64,000 nucleotides of DNA from Collimonas sp. OK242 (GTDB lineage Bacteria; Pseudomonadota; Gammaproteobacteria; Burkholderiales; Burkholderiaceae_D): assembly GCF_900107095.1 (NCBI RefSeq), contig NZ_FNOR01000006.1, forward strand, positions 124,001 to 188,000. The letters are read 5' to 3'. Made by a program: the position numbers and the translations under genes. Under the pieces are notes generated by a model, which made no database searches, had not been told where the DNA came from, and saw only the letters and a list, made by a program, of their open reading frames with translations. Below, piece after piece: positions 39,010 through 47,346 of the stretch; position 1 is the first letter of the stretch, and each line of letters begins with the position of its first letter.

Positions 39010-39035
39010 GCACTCCGACTCTTGCTGTCGAATTC
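39010..39035 (-). promoter_or_regulatory. Ada box upstream of the 2OG oxygenase-alkB-alkA operon
   Basis: On the minus strand the core AATTCGACAGCAA (complement of 39022-39034) fits AAT-N6-GCAA. The 26-base context differs from the site before ada at two positions only. TTACACT, about 30 bases downstream of the core, may be the -10 element. Confidence 0.7.
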
Positions 39036-39063
39036 GAACGCCAAACAATGACTCACACGATTT

Positions 39064-39360
39064 CTATTCCCGCGAGCGCTCACGAAACTGCAGCGGTTGT
39101 TCCTCAGCGGCAGACACCGAACCACATCCGGTAGAACACGATCCGCACCCGCTGCCACATCCTGCAGCCGCAGCCACCGGCTGCAGGCGCTTGCCGATCG
39201 CCCGCAGCGCTGCCGGTTGAGAGGCCGCACTCAATGAGTTTGCCACCGCCTCCTGCCAGCGCCGACTGGTAGCGGGCAGCAATCGGCGGCAGGCATAAAT
39301 CAAGCTGGCGATCACTGCCGCGCCGATCACGATGGCCTGGATTACGAGAAATGGCGTCAT
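39064..39360 (-). CDS. Small membrane protein with Cys-rich tail in the feo operon
   Basis: From the ATG at 39360 (MTPFLVIQAIVIGAAVIASL) the protein has 98 residues: one N-terminal membrane helix, a basic middle (RRLLPATSRRWQEAV) and a tail containing AGCGSGCGSCSTGCGS with four Cys. It overlaps the feoB stop by four bases (ATGA). Similar small proteins (DUF6587-like, by memory) follow feoB in Burkholderiales. The clustered Cys and the place suggest a metal or iron-sulfur role comparable to FeoC, but this is inference. Confidence 0.65.
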   Translation of the reverse strand: MTPFLVIQAIVIGAAVIASLIYACRRLLPATSRRWQEAVANSLSAASQPAALRAIGKRLQPVAAAAGCGSGCGSCSTGCGSVSAAEEQPLQFRERSRE

Positions 39361-41207
39361 GTCAGGAGCTTCGTAATTTGATAAGTAAGGAAAGCGGCAA
39401 GGTAGGCCAGGCCGAACAGGTAGGTAGTGGCAAAGGCGACGATTTTCCAAGAGTTGGTTTCACGGCGCATCACCGCCAGCGTCGACATGCATTGCGGTGC
39501 AAACACATACCAGGCCAGCAGCGCCAGCGCGGTTGCCAGCGACCATTGGTGGGCAATTACCGGGCCCAGCTGCGACGCGATCATGTCTTTGTTGCCCGCC
39601 ATGGCGTACACGGTTCCCAGCGCCGACACGGCGACTTCGCGTGCGGCCATGCCGGGCACCAGCGCAATGCAAATCTGCCAGTTAAAACCGATAGGGGCAA
39701 AGATATATTCGAGCAGATGGCCGATCCTGCCGGCCAGGCTGTAATCGATAGCCGGCATGGTCGCGCCTGCCGGCGGGCCGGGAAAGGTCGACAAGAACCA
39801 CAACAGCACGGTGAGCGCGAGGATGATGGTGGTGACCCGGCGCACAAAAATCATCGCCCGTTCCCACAGGCCGATGGCGATGTTGCGTGCGCCGGGCAAG
39901 CGATAGGACGGTAGTTCCATCAGCAATGCGTGCTCGCTCTTGTCCTTGCGCACACGCTTGATGACCCAGGATACCGCCAGCGCGCTGACGATGCCCGCCA
40001 CATACAGCACGAACAGGACCATGCCTTGCATATTGAACAGGCCCCAGACGCTGCTGTTCGGGATGAAGGCGGCGATCAGCAAGGTATACACCGGCAGCCG
40101 GGCCGAGCAAGTCATCAGCGGCGCTACCAGGATGGTGGTCAGGCGGTCGCGCGGATCCTGGATGCTGCGGGTGGCCATGATGCCGGGAATCGCGCAGGCG
40201 AAACTGGACAGCAGCGGAATGAATGAGCGGCCGGTGAGACCGGCTTTGAACATCATGCGGTCAAGCAGGAAGGCCGCGCGCGGCAGGTAGCCGGATTCTT
40301 CCAGCATCAGGATAAAGAAAAACAGAATCAGGATTTGCGGCAGGAATACCAGCACGGTACCCAGCCCGCCGAAGATGCCGTCGCTGATCAGGCTGCGCAG
40401 CAGGCTTTCCGGCATCGCGCCGGCGACCCAGGCGCCGACCGCGCCGACGCCGGCCTGGATACCCGCCATCAGCGGTTGTGCCCAGGAAAAAACTGCCTGG
40501 AAAATAAAGAACATGATGGCCGCCAGCAGCGCCAGTCCGAATACCGGATGCAATACCCAGCGATCGATCATATCGTCGATCATCGACGTGTTGCGCGGCA
40601 TGGTGACTGCTGCCGCCAGCATGCTGCGCACCTGTGCGTGCAAGTCGTCGTCGACGCCGCCGGCCGCTGGCGCCGGTGCCGGTGCTGTTGCAGCGGCCTG
40701 GTCCAGATGCCGGATCAGTTCGCCTGCGCCGCCGCTGCGTACTGCCACGGTTTCGATCACCGGAATGCCGAGGCGGCGTTCGAGTTCTTCGCGGTCGATC
40801 GCGATGCCGCGCTTGCGGGCGGCATCCATCATGTTCAATGCCAGCACCATGGGCCGGCCCAGCCGTTTGACTTCCAATACAAAGCGCAAGTGCAAACGCA
40901 GATTGGTCGCGTCGGCAACACAGACCACCAGATCCGGCAATGCCTCGCCGGGCATTTGGCCCAGGCAAACTTTACGGGTAATCATCTCGTCCGGGCTGGT
41001 CGCTTCCAGGCTATACGCACCGGGCAAGTCGAGTAATTGGAACACTCGCCCGGAAGGGGCGGTAAAGCGGCCTTCCTTGCGCTCTACCGTGACGCCGGCG
41101 TAGTTCGCCACTTTCTGGCGGCTTCCGGTCAATTGGTTGAACAGGGCGGTCTTACCGCAGTTTGGGTTGCCGACAAGGGCGATGCGGAAGGAGGATGCGC
41201 TAGACAT
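39357..41207 (-). CDS. feoB: Ferrous iron transporter FeoB
   Basis: The 616-residue protein has an N-terminal G domain with G1 GNPNCGKTALFNQLTG, the G3-like LDLPGAYSL and G4 LNMMD. The membrane part carries the two gate regions (for example SSFACAIPGIMATRSI and LVPGMAAREVAVSALGT). It imports Fe(II) across the inner membrane. It is shorter than E. coli FeoB (773 residues), as is usual for beta-proteobacteria, and ends soon after the last helix. The operon is feoA-feoB-small Cys-rich protein. Confidence 0.95.
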   Translation of the reverse strand: MSSASSFRIALVGNPNCGKTALFNQLTGSRQKVANYAGVTVERKEGRFTAPSGRVFQLLDLPGAYSLEATSPDEMITRKVCLGQMPGEALPDLVVCVADATNLRLHLRFVLEVKRLGRPMVLALNMMDAARKRGIAIDREELERRLGIPVIETVAVRSGGAGELIRHLDQAAATAPAPAPAAGGVDDDLHAQVRSMLAAAVTMPRNTSMIDDMIDRWVLHPVFGLALLAAIMFFIFQAVFSWAQPLMAGIQAGVGAVGAWVAGAMPESLLRSLISDGIFGGLGTVLVFLPQILILFFFILMLEESGYLPRAAFLLDRMMFKAGLTGRSFIPLLSSFACAIPGIMATRSIQDPRDRLTTILVAPLMTCSARLPVYTLLIAAFIPNSSVWGLFNMQGMVLFVLYVAGIVSALAVSWVIKRVRKDKSEHALLMELPSYRLPGARNIAIGLWERAMIFVRRVTTIILALTVLLWFLSTFPGPPAGATMPAIDYSLAGRIGHLLEYIFAPIGFNWQICIALVPGMAAREVAVSALGTVYAMAGNKDMIASQLGPVIAHQWSLATALALLAWYVFAPQCMSTLAVMRRETNSWKIVAFATTYLFGLAYLAAFLTYQITKLLT

Positions 41208-41226
41208 GAGGCTGTGGCTGAGTAAT

Positions 41227-41466
41227 TCAGGACGCAGGATTAACGTGGACCCGGTGCGCTTCGACGCGACGCAGGGCGAAACGAGTGAAGCCGATTTGTA
41301 TCATCAGCGGATCAGCGCCAATCGGGCCGCGCGCCACCAGGCTCACTGCCTCTCCCCGGACAAAACCCAACTCGCGCAGCCGGTTGGCAATCGGGTCCAG
41401 CTCCAACACGTCTTCCACGTATTCGATCACTGCAGGGGTGAACGGGGTCAAGTCGCAAAGTCTCAT
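41227..41466 (-). CDS. feoA: Ferrous iron transport protein FeoA
   Basis: From the ATG at 41466 (MRLCDLTPFTPAVIEYVED) the SH3-like protein has 79 residues, with RLRELGFVRGEAVSLVARGP and a closing IGFTRFALRRVEAHRV. FeoA is a cytosolic partner of FeoB. The frame open to 41505 would run into the Fur box and is rejected. The gap to feoB is 19 bases. Confidence 0.93.
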   Translation of the reverse strand: MRLCDLTPFTPAVIEYVEDVLELDPIANRLRELGFVRGEAVSLVARGPIGADPLMIQIGFTRFALRRVEAHRVHVNPAS

Positions 41467-41481
41467 ACAAACGCCATGATC

Positions 41482-41500
41482 AATAATGATTCTCATTATA
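41482..41500 (-). promoter_or_regulatory. Fur box of the feo operon
   Basis: On the minus strand TATAATGAGAATCATTATT matches 16 of 19 bases of the classical consensus GATAATGATAATCATTATC. Its left end contains TATAAT, the likely -10 element, so Fur would block polymerase directly. It ends 15 bases before the feoA start codon. Confidence 0.88.
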
Positions 41501-41506
41501 TACATT

Positions 41507-41840
41507 CACGACGCTCCTTACGTGCCTGGCGAACAAAACAAGGGTCAACCAGGGACGGTGACGGTTAGGCATCGCAACAAAGCTTTGCGTGTCAGCCTCG
41601 TTCTTGCCCGGCAGATAGTGTCTTGCTGCTCTCCCGGCCGCTGAAAATGACATGGCGTGCTTGACAGCGCTACCTCCTTTGCGTTTTACTTAGCGCAATT
41701 TTCCGCACCGCAACAAATTTCATCGGCTATTTTCGGTAGCGCTAACATCTGCAGTGTCAAATTTGCAATGAGTTTGCAGTGGGTTTGTAACGGTTTTGCA
41801 AAATTGATCAACTTTATCTCAACGAATAATCGGATTTCGC
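41507..41840. other. Spacer between feoA and the binding-protein gene
   Basis: About 330 bases without a supported gene. The part before the binding-protein gene is AT-richer and contains several TTTGCA repeats (around 41760-41805). An 8-base match to the ops core (CGGTAGCG, 41734-41741) is probably chance. No terminator or convincing promoter was identified. Confidence 0.45.
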
Positions 41841-42968
41841 ATGCGCCTTCATAAAATATTTGTCCTGTCAGCGTTGTTGACTGCCGCTTTTTGTCACGCT
41901 GAAACTGGCGTGACGGCCACCACCATTACCCTCGGCCAGTCGGCGGCGTTTACCGGCCCCGCCAGGGAGCTGGGCAAGGGAATGAATGAAGGCGCGCAAG
42001 CGTATTTCGATCAGGTCAACGCCAGCGGCGGTGTGTTCGGCAGAAAAATCATCCTTAAGGCGCTGGACGACGGCTATGAGCCGGACCGGGCGGCGGCGAA
42101 TACCCGCCAATTCATCGAACAGGACGACATACTAGCCCTGTTCGGCTATGTCGGCACGCCGACCTCGAATGCATCGATTCCAGCCTTGACCAAGGCCAGG
42201 CTGCCGTTTTTCGCGCCTTTTACCGGCGCCCAGTCGCTGCGCGAACCGTTCAATCGGAATATCTTCAACGTCCGCGCCAGTTACTTTGCCGAGACGGAAA
42301 AAATCGTGCAGCAAATTACCACGCTGTCATTGAAACGGATCGCCGTCTTTTATCAAGATGACGCCTACGGCAAGGCTGGCCTGGAAGGGGTGACGCGGGC
42401 GCTGAAGAAACGCGGCATCGAGGTGGTCGGGCTAGGCACGGTGGAGCGCAATAGCGTGGATGTCAGCGATGCCGTTGCCAAGATCCGGCAAAGCAAGCCG
42501 CAGACGGTCATCATGGTGTCAGCCTACAATTCCAGCGCTGCCTTCATCAAAGCGATGATAGCGGCCGGCAGTCCGCCATCGTTCTGGAACATTTCGTTCG
42601 TCGGCAGCCAGCAGCTGGTGAATGCATTGGGCAAGGACGCCAGCGGCGTGCAGATTGCACAAGTGATGCCCGCGCCCTGGGATGAAGTCAATGCCATCGT
42701 CAAGGAATACCGCAAGTACTACCTGCAAAACGGCAAGAGGGAATGGGATTACGTCAGCATGGAAGGCTTTATTGCGGCCAAGGTCCTGGTTGAAGGTCTC
42801 AAGCGTGCCGGCAGCAACCTGTCGCGCGACGGCTTGATCCGGGCACTGGAAACCATCAACCATTATGACGCCGGCGGTTATTTTGTGACCTTCAGCCCGA
42901 GCAATCACAATGGTTCAGAGTTCGTCGACCTGACGATGGTCGCCAAGAGCGGCAGATTCCTGCACTGA
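41841..42968 (+). CDS. Periplasmic ligand-binding protein, branched-chain amino acid type
   Basis: The 375-residue protein has a signal peptide (MRLHKIFVLSALLTAAFCHA) and a type I periplasmic binding fold of the Leu/Ile/Val group: TTITLGQSAAFTGPARELGK, then VFGRKIILKALDDGYEPDRA, GYVGTPTSNASIPAL and AVFYQDDAYGKAGLEGV. It would bind an amino acid or aromatic acid for an ABC transporter, but no permease or ATPase gene is next to it. It may serve a transporter elsewhere or act as a sensor subunit. The ligand cannot be told. Confidence 0.85.
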   Translation: MRLHKIFVLSALLTAAFCHAETGVTATTITLGQSAAFTGPARELGKGMNEGAQAYFDQVNASGGVFGRKIILKALDDGYEPDRAAANTRQFIEQDDILALFGYVGTPTSNASIPALTKARLPFFAPFTGAQSLREPFNRNIFNVRASYFAETEKIVQQITTLSLKRIAVFYQDDAYGKAGLEGVTRALKKRGIEVVGLGTVERNSVDVSDAVAKIRQSKPQTVIMVSAYNSSAAFIKAMIAAGSPPSFWNISFVGSQQLVNALGKDASGVQIAQVMPAPWDEVNAIVKEYRKYYLQNGKREWDYVSMEGFIAAKVLVEGLKRAGSNLSRDGLIRALETINHYDAGGYFVTFSPSNHNGSEFVDLTMVAKSGRFLH

Positions 42969-42978
42969 ATTGTCGGAA

Positions 42979-43121
42979 TTATTCGAATACCGCCGTCACC
43001 ACGTGTTTTATTTCCTGAAACGCGTGCAAGCCCCAAGGCCCCAGCTCGCGGCCTATGCTGCTTTTTTTTCATGCCGCCCCACGACGTTTGCGGGCTGAGT
43101 CACCTTCAGCCAGTACTGCAT
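42979..43121 (-). pseudogene. 3' remnant of an aldehyde dehydrogenase gene
   Basis: The minus strand encodes, up to the stop at 42979-42981, SSIGRELGPWGLHAFQEIKH followed by VVTAVFE, an unmistakable aldehyde dehydrogenase C-terminus. Just upstream, WGGMKK is in a different frame: a run of eight A (43062-43069) where seven would keep the frame. Further upstream, YWLKVTQPANV is in a third relation, with one base too many before WGG. Nothing of the catalytic domain is seen beyond about 43121. It is therefore a decayed, truncated gene. Confidence 0.8.
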
Positions 43122-43542
43122 GGAGCATGCGCTGCCGCTTGCATGAGTGCTTGAGTTGTTGGATAGGCTGATGGGCAAATTACGCCCAATCTTATTTGGG
43201 ATTGATGTTTTTACAATTGTTATCAATTCTGCATTGTCTCCCTTCCAAGCGTTTCTTGTCAGATCGGCTGGCTGGCCATCTGAAAATGGCTCTACGCTAC
43301 ATTTCGACACAATAGGGTTCTCGCTCTAAAGCTTATGGTACTACCACCCGCTGGTATCAGGTATTATCGACAGCTACAGGAAGAGTGTTTGATAGGAAAC
43401 TTTCTTGGTGATACGCCGCACGGCTGTCCCCGCACCCCTGAATACATAATAAAGAATTGCCCCGTTTACGGGGTTGAGACTAGTCTGAAGTTGCAATAAG
43501 CAATGGTTGGACGATTAACATTCGACTAAAACTACGATTTTG
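43122..43542. other. Low-GC spacer before the polysaccharide locus
   Basis: No gene is supported. The short frames here have no family features. A small hairpin CCCCG-TTTA-CGGGG (around 43461-43474) lacks a T run. The region must hold the promoter of the polysaccharide locus. No clear sigma-70 pair or JUMPstart sequence was found. The composition is less GC-rich than the surroundings. Confidence 0.45.
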
Positions 43543-45114
43543 ATGAATTTCATTCTGTATTCGGATATTGGCGAAAGTACGATCGATAAAAGCCTTGGTT
43601 TACCAGAGTACAGCTATTATTTCGTCTTGAAAGCCTTTCGTGCCGTGTTGGCGGAACTCGGTACGGTCACGCTGGTACGTTCTCCGGAAACTGAAGTCGA
43701 CGCGCTGTTTGAAGAATGCCGGCAGCGTGGCGAGGATTGCGTGTTTCTGTCCTTTTCCCCGCCGAACAAGACGCAGATCAATCTCAAGTGCCCGACGATT
43801 TCAGTTTTCGCCTGGGAATACAGCAATATTCCCGATGAAATATGGGATGACGATGCGCGCAACGACTGGCGTGTAGTGTTTGCCCGTCACGGCAGAGCGA
43901 TAACGCTGTCCAGCTATACCGCCCGTACTGTCAAAGATGCGATGGGCCAGGCATTCCCGGTTCTTGCTGTACCAGCGCCTCTGTGGGAACAATATGCAAG
44001 TGCTCGCGCGCGATTCGGGGGTGCCCTGCCGGCCAGGAAAAGTACGCTTTTGCTGCGCGGCACGGTGATCGATAGCCATCTGCTGGGTTTGTCCGCGGAT
44101 GGTTTGATAGCCCATATCACCCCCCCTCGGATACCGGGTGTACCAGCGGAAGAATCGCCGCAGGCAATTGCGCAGCCGTTACCGGAGGCGCAAGCGCCGG
44201 TACAGGAAAAAAACCTGCGTTATCGCCTGGCAGTGACTAAACGCCATCTGTTGACCTGGTACCGCGAGGCATTGCGCGATCTGCTGCCGCTGTGGCTAGC
44301 CAAGACGGTAGCGGTGAGCGGACGCAGCAGCTATACCTTAGGGCGTGCCATAGCGGGCAGGCCGCTCAGGAAAACGCAGCCGCTGCCGACAGGATCGGCT
44401 CCACTCCCGGCGAAAACGGGAGTGGACGCGCCAGCCCCGGCTGCTGCCCAGGAACATGAAGCGCTGGTCAACCTGGAGGGGGTGATTTACACCTCCATCC
44501 TCAGCCCAAAGGATGGCCGCAAAAACTGGTTCGACATGGTGACGGCGTTCTGCTGGACCTTCCGCGACGTGGAAGACGCAACGCTGGTCCTGAAGATGAA
44601 CGAGCGCGATTTGTCGGTGTATCACAACACCTTGCTGACCTTGCTGTCGCAGTTGGCGCCATTCAAATGCCGCGTCCTGACCTTGCATGCCTACCTGGAT
44701 GACGCGACCTATGAAGAATTGATCGGCGCCACCAGCTTTTACGTCAATACTTCGCTGTGTGAAGGCTTGTGTTTGCCGCTGATGGAATTCATGTGTTGCG
44801 GCAAGCCGGTGATCGCGCCGCTGCATACGGCGATGGAAGATTATATTGACGACGGCGCTGCCTTCATCGTCAAGTCCAGTCTTGAACACAATGTCTGGCC
44901 GCACGATCCGCGCGACTTGTTCCGTACCTTGCGCTATCGCCTTGACTGGGAGTCGATCTGTACCGCGTATGAGGATAGTTACCAGGTGGCGAAGCAGCAG
45001 CCTGAAAAATATATTGCAATGAGCGAGCACGCCATGGCGCGTCAGGCGGCGTATTGCTCAGGCGCTGTCGTGAAGGAACAGCTGCGCAATTTCTTTCTGA
45101 AACCCGGTGTCTGA
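43543..45114 (+). CDS. Glycosyltransferase (GT4-like), first of a tandem pair
   Basis: The 523-residue protein has an N-terminal domain with LGLPEYSYYFVLKAFRAVLA and FLSFSPPNKT, and a C-terminal donor domain with the EX7E motif in CEGLCLPLMEFMCCGKPVIA. It is clearly paralogous to the next gene. It differs by an extra Pro/Ala-rich linker of about 80 residues (roughly 205-300) with a basic helical stretch, which might attach it to the membrane. By position it resembles the glycosyltransferases flanking the D-rhamnan genes in P. aeruginosa. Sugar and acceptor are unknown. Its TGA overlaps the next ATG. Confidence 0.78.
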   Translation: MNFILYSDIGESTIDKSLGLPEYSYYFVLKAFRAVLAELGTVTLVRSPETEVDALFEECRQRGEDCVFLSFSPPNKTQINLKCPTISVFAWEYSNIPDEIWDDDARNDWRVVFARHGRAITLSSYTARTVKDAMGQAFPVLAVPAPLWEQYASARARFGGALPARKSTLLLRGTVIDSHLLGLSADGLIAHITPPRIPGVPAEESPQAIAQPLPEAQAPVQEKNLRYRLAVTKRHLLTWYREALRDLLPLWLAKTVAVSGRSSYTLGRAIAGRPLRKTQPLPTGSAPLPAKTGVDAPAPAAAQEHEALVNLEGVIYTSILSPKDGRKNWFDMVTAFCWTFRDVEDATLVLKMNERDLSVYHNTLLTLLSQLAPFKCRVLTLHAYLDDATYEELIGATSFYVNTSLCEGLCLPLMEFMCCGKPVIAPLHTAMEDYIDDGAAFIVKSSLEHNVWPHDPRDLFRTLRYRLDWESICTAYEDSYQVAKQQPEKYIAMSEHAMARQAAYCSGAVVKEQLRNFFLKPGV

Positions 45115-46457
45115 TGATTATTATTGTTTACTCCGAAACCAACGCCGGCTCGATTGAAAGCAATCTGGGACTGCCGGAATACAGTTACTACTTTGTATTG
45201 AAGGAATTCCGCCCGGTGCTGGAGCAGCTGGGCATCGTGGTTGCCGTCAGCGATCCAGCGCGGGAGGTGGATGCCATCTACAGGAGCGCCAGGGCGCACG
45301 GAGAATCTTGCGTATTCCTGTCATTTTCGCCGCCGCACAAGACTGTGGTCGATCTTGTTTGTCCGACCATTCCGGTATTTGCGTGGGAATTCAGTACGCT
45401 GCCCAATGAGGTCTGGTTTGGCGAGCCGCGCCATGACTGGCGCTATGTCTTCAATAAGCTTGGCAGCGCGATCACGCATTCGGTATTCACCGCGGACTCT
45501 GTCAGGCGGGCGATGACGCCAGAGTTTCCGGTGGTGTCTATCCCGGCGCCGGTCTGGGATCGTTTTGCAGTATTGCGTGAAAAATTATCGATTGCAAATC
45601 ATCCGGACGGCGTGGTGCTGAATGTCGCCGGCACCGTGATTGATAGCCGCAGCGTCGACCTCTCTCCCTATAGTCCGCCGCGCCGGCGCGATCCAAAACC
45701 GGATCTGCTGCGGCCGCCGGCGCTTGCCCGGCGCGAGCCGATCCAAGTGCATGTCGGTGGCGTGGTGTATACCTCGGTCTTCAATCCGTATGACGGCCGC
45801 AAGAACTGGTATGACATGATCAGCGGCTTCTGCTGGGCCTTCCGTGATGTCGAAGATGCCACGCTGGTGCTGAAGCTGACGCATAACGATGCGCGCATCG
45901 GCATCGATAACCTGCTCGAAAATGTCTACAAGCTGACACCGTTCAAATGCAGGATTCTATTGATTCACGGTTATCTGAGCGACGCCGATTATGAAAACCT
46001 GGTGTCCGCGACCACCTATGTCCTGAATACCTCGCATGGTGAAGGGCAGTGCCTGCCATTGATGGAATTCATGTCTTGCGGCAAACCGGCCATCGCGCCG
46101 GTCAACACGGCAATGGCCGACTATGTCGATCGCGACAATGCGTTTGTGCTGGACTCCAACACCGAACCGAGCCACTGGCCGCACGATCCGCGCCAAGCCT
46201 ATCGTACCCTGCGTTACCGCATAGACTGGGGCACTTTGCTTGCCGCCTACAAGGAAAGTTACCGCGTCGCCAAACAAGATCCGGAAAAGTATCGGAAGAT
46301 GGCGCAGCACGCGGTACGGCAATTGCAGCTGCATTGCTCTCGCGCCGTCGTCAAAGAGCGCTTGCTGGCTTTCTTTGCCAGCCATGCCGGTGTAGGGGAT
46401 GGTGATGGAAACGGCGGAAACAATGCCCCGCAGGTTGCGGAAAAGGCATCTGCATGA
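45114..46457 (+). CDS. Glycosyltransferase (GT4-like), second of a tandem pair
   Basis: The 447-residue protein starts at ATG 45114 (MIIIVYSETNAGSIESNLGL). LGLPEYSYYFVLKEFRPVLE and FLSFSPPHKT align with the upstream gene. The donor site EX7E is in GEGQCLPLMEFMSCGKPAIA. The frame open to 45054 overlaps the upstream gene and is rejected. The last 20 residues are Gly/Asn-rich. Its stop overlaps the methyltransferase start (ATGA). It probably adds a terminal or adaptor sugar together with its paralogue. Confidence 0.78.
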   Translation: MIIIVYSETNAGSIESNLGLPEYSYYFVLKEFRPVLEQLGIVVAVSDPAREVDAIYRSARAHGESCVFLSFSPPHKTVVDLVCPTIPVFAWEFSTLPNEVWFGEPRHDWRYVFNKLGSAITHSVFTADSVRRAMTPEFPVVSIPAPVWDRFAVLREKLSIANHPDGVVLNVAGTVIDSRSVDLSPYSPPRRRDPKPDLLRPPALARREPIQVHVGGVVYTSVFNPYDGRKNWYDMISGFCWAFRDVEDATLVLKLTHNDARIGIDNLLENVYKLTPFKCRILLIHGYLSDADYENLVSATTYVLNTSHGEGQCLPLMEFMSCGKPAIAPVNTAMADYVDRDNAFVLDSNTEPSHWPHDPRQAYRTLRYRIDWGTLLAAYKESYRVAKQDPEKYRKMAQHAVRQLQLHCSRAVVKERLLAFFASHAGVGDGDGNGGNNAPQVAEKASA

Positions 46458-47326
46458 TCAGCTTCCTTTCCGACCGGCTGCGGCTGTTCAAGGCAAAGAC
46501 CAGCGAGAAGGTGGCACTGCCGCAGCTGGTATCGGCGGACGGCGTAGTTGATTCACGCATCTGCGGCTTGGTTGATAACGTGCAAAGCGGCTGGTTCCGC
46601 CAGGACAGCGGCGAGTTGCTGGAAGGATTTCCGATTACGCCGGCGGATGTGGTCCTGGACGTTGGTTGCGGCGAGGGTGGGGCGACCATGTTCGCGGCGC
46701 GTTGCGGCGCGCATGTGATTTTTTCTGATACTGATGAAGCACAGGTAGCGCGACTGTCGGCAAAAGTAACCGGCAGCCCGGCGCGCGGCTCGCAGGGGCT
46801 GGTCTGCGATACCAATCCGCTGCCGCTGCCCGATGGCTGCGCCAGCCGCATCATCGCCATGGAAATGCTGGAGCACGTCGACGATCCGGCGCAGGTGTTG
46901 GCGGAACTGGTGCGCGTCGGACAGCCGGGAGCGCTGTATTTGCTGACCGTTCCAGATCCGGTCGGCGAAGGTTTGCAAAAACAGCTGGCGCCGGCATCGC
47001 ATTTTCAAAAACCCAACCATATCCATGTGTTCGAGCGCGATGCGTTTGCAGCGCTGGTGACCGGCGCCGGATTGCAGATCGAACGACGCCAGGCCTCCGG
47101 TTTCTTTTGGTCGCTCTGGATGTGCCTGTATTGGGCCAGCGAATCCGGCAACAATGGCGCCACGCGCGACAACATCAAGCCGCCTTACCCCCCTTTACTC
47201 GATGAATGGGCAAAAACATGGCATCACTTGATTTCGCTGCCCGAGGGCGCCAGGATCAAGCAGGTACTGGATAGCGTCATGCCGAAAAGCCAGGCCATCA
47301 TCGCCCGTAAACCGGGCCACAGATAG
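46454..47326 (+). CDS. SAM-dependent methyltransferase, first of a pair
   Basis: The 290-residue class I methyltransferase has motif I VVLDVGCGEGGATMFAARCG, the acidic FSDTDE segment and AMEMLEHVDDPAQVL. It is paralogous to the gene at 48539, sharing VLDVGCG, EHVDD and ASHF-KPNHI. Such enzymes in polysaccharide loci O-methylate sugars, and methyl groups at the non-reducing end can stop chain growth. Here a 3-O-methyl rhamnose cap is conceivable but not shown. It overlaps the upstream glycosyltransferase gene. Confidence 0.78.
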   Translation: MISFLSDRLRLFKAKTSEKVALPQLVSADGVVDSRICGLVDNVQSGWFRQDSGELLEGFPITPADVVLDVGCGEGGATMFAARCGAHVIFSDTDEAQVARLSAKVTGSPARGSQGLVCDTNPLPLPDGCASRIIAMEMLEHVDDPAQVLAELVRVGQPGALYLLTVPDPVGEGLQKQLAPASHFQKPNHIHVFERDAFAALVTGAGLQIERRQASGFFWSLWMCLYWASESGNNGATRDNIKPPYPPLLDEWAKTWHHLISLPEGARIKQVLDSVMPKSQAIIARKPGHR

Positions 47327-47346
47327 ACTAGCGGAGTTGATTGCAC

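Noticed and set aside
38902-39048. N-terminal extension of the 2OG oxygenase
   Set aside because: It would cross the Ada box and promoter; the ATG at 38901 has a ribosome site and gives a compact domain.
41734-41741. 8-base match to the ops/JUMPstart core (CGGTAGCG)
   Set aside because: It stands before the binding-protein gene, 1.8 kb from the polysaccharide locus, and the flanking bases do not fit the longer consensus.
43053-43310. 85-codon minus-strand frame in the spacer before the polysaccharide locus
   Set aside because: Its last third is a frame-shifted piece of the aldehyde dehydrogenase remnant and the rest has no features, so it was not called as a gene.
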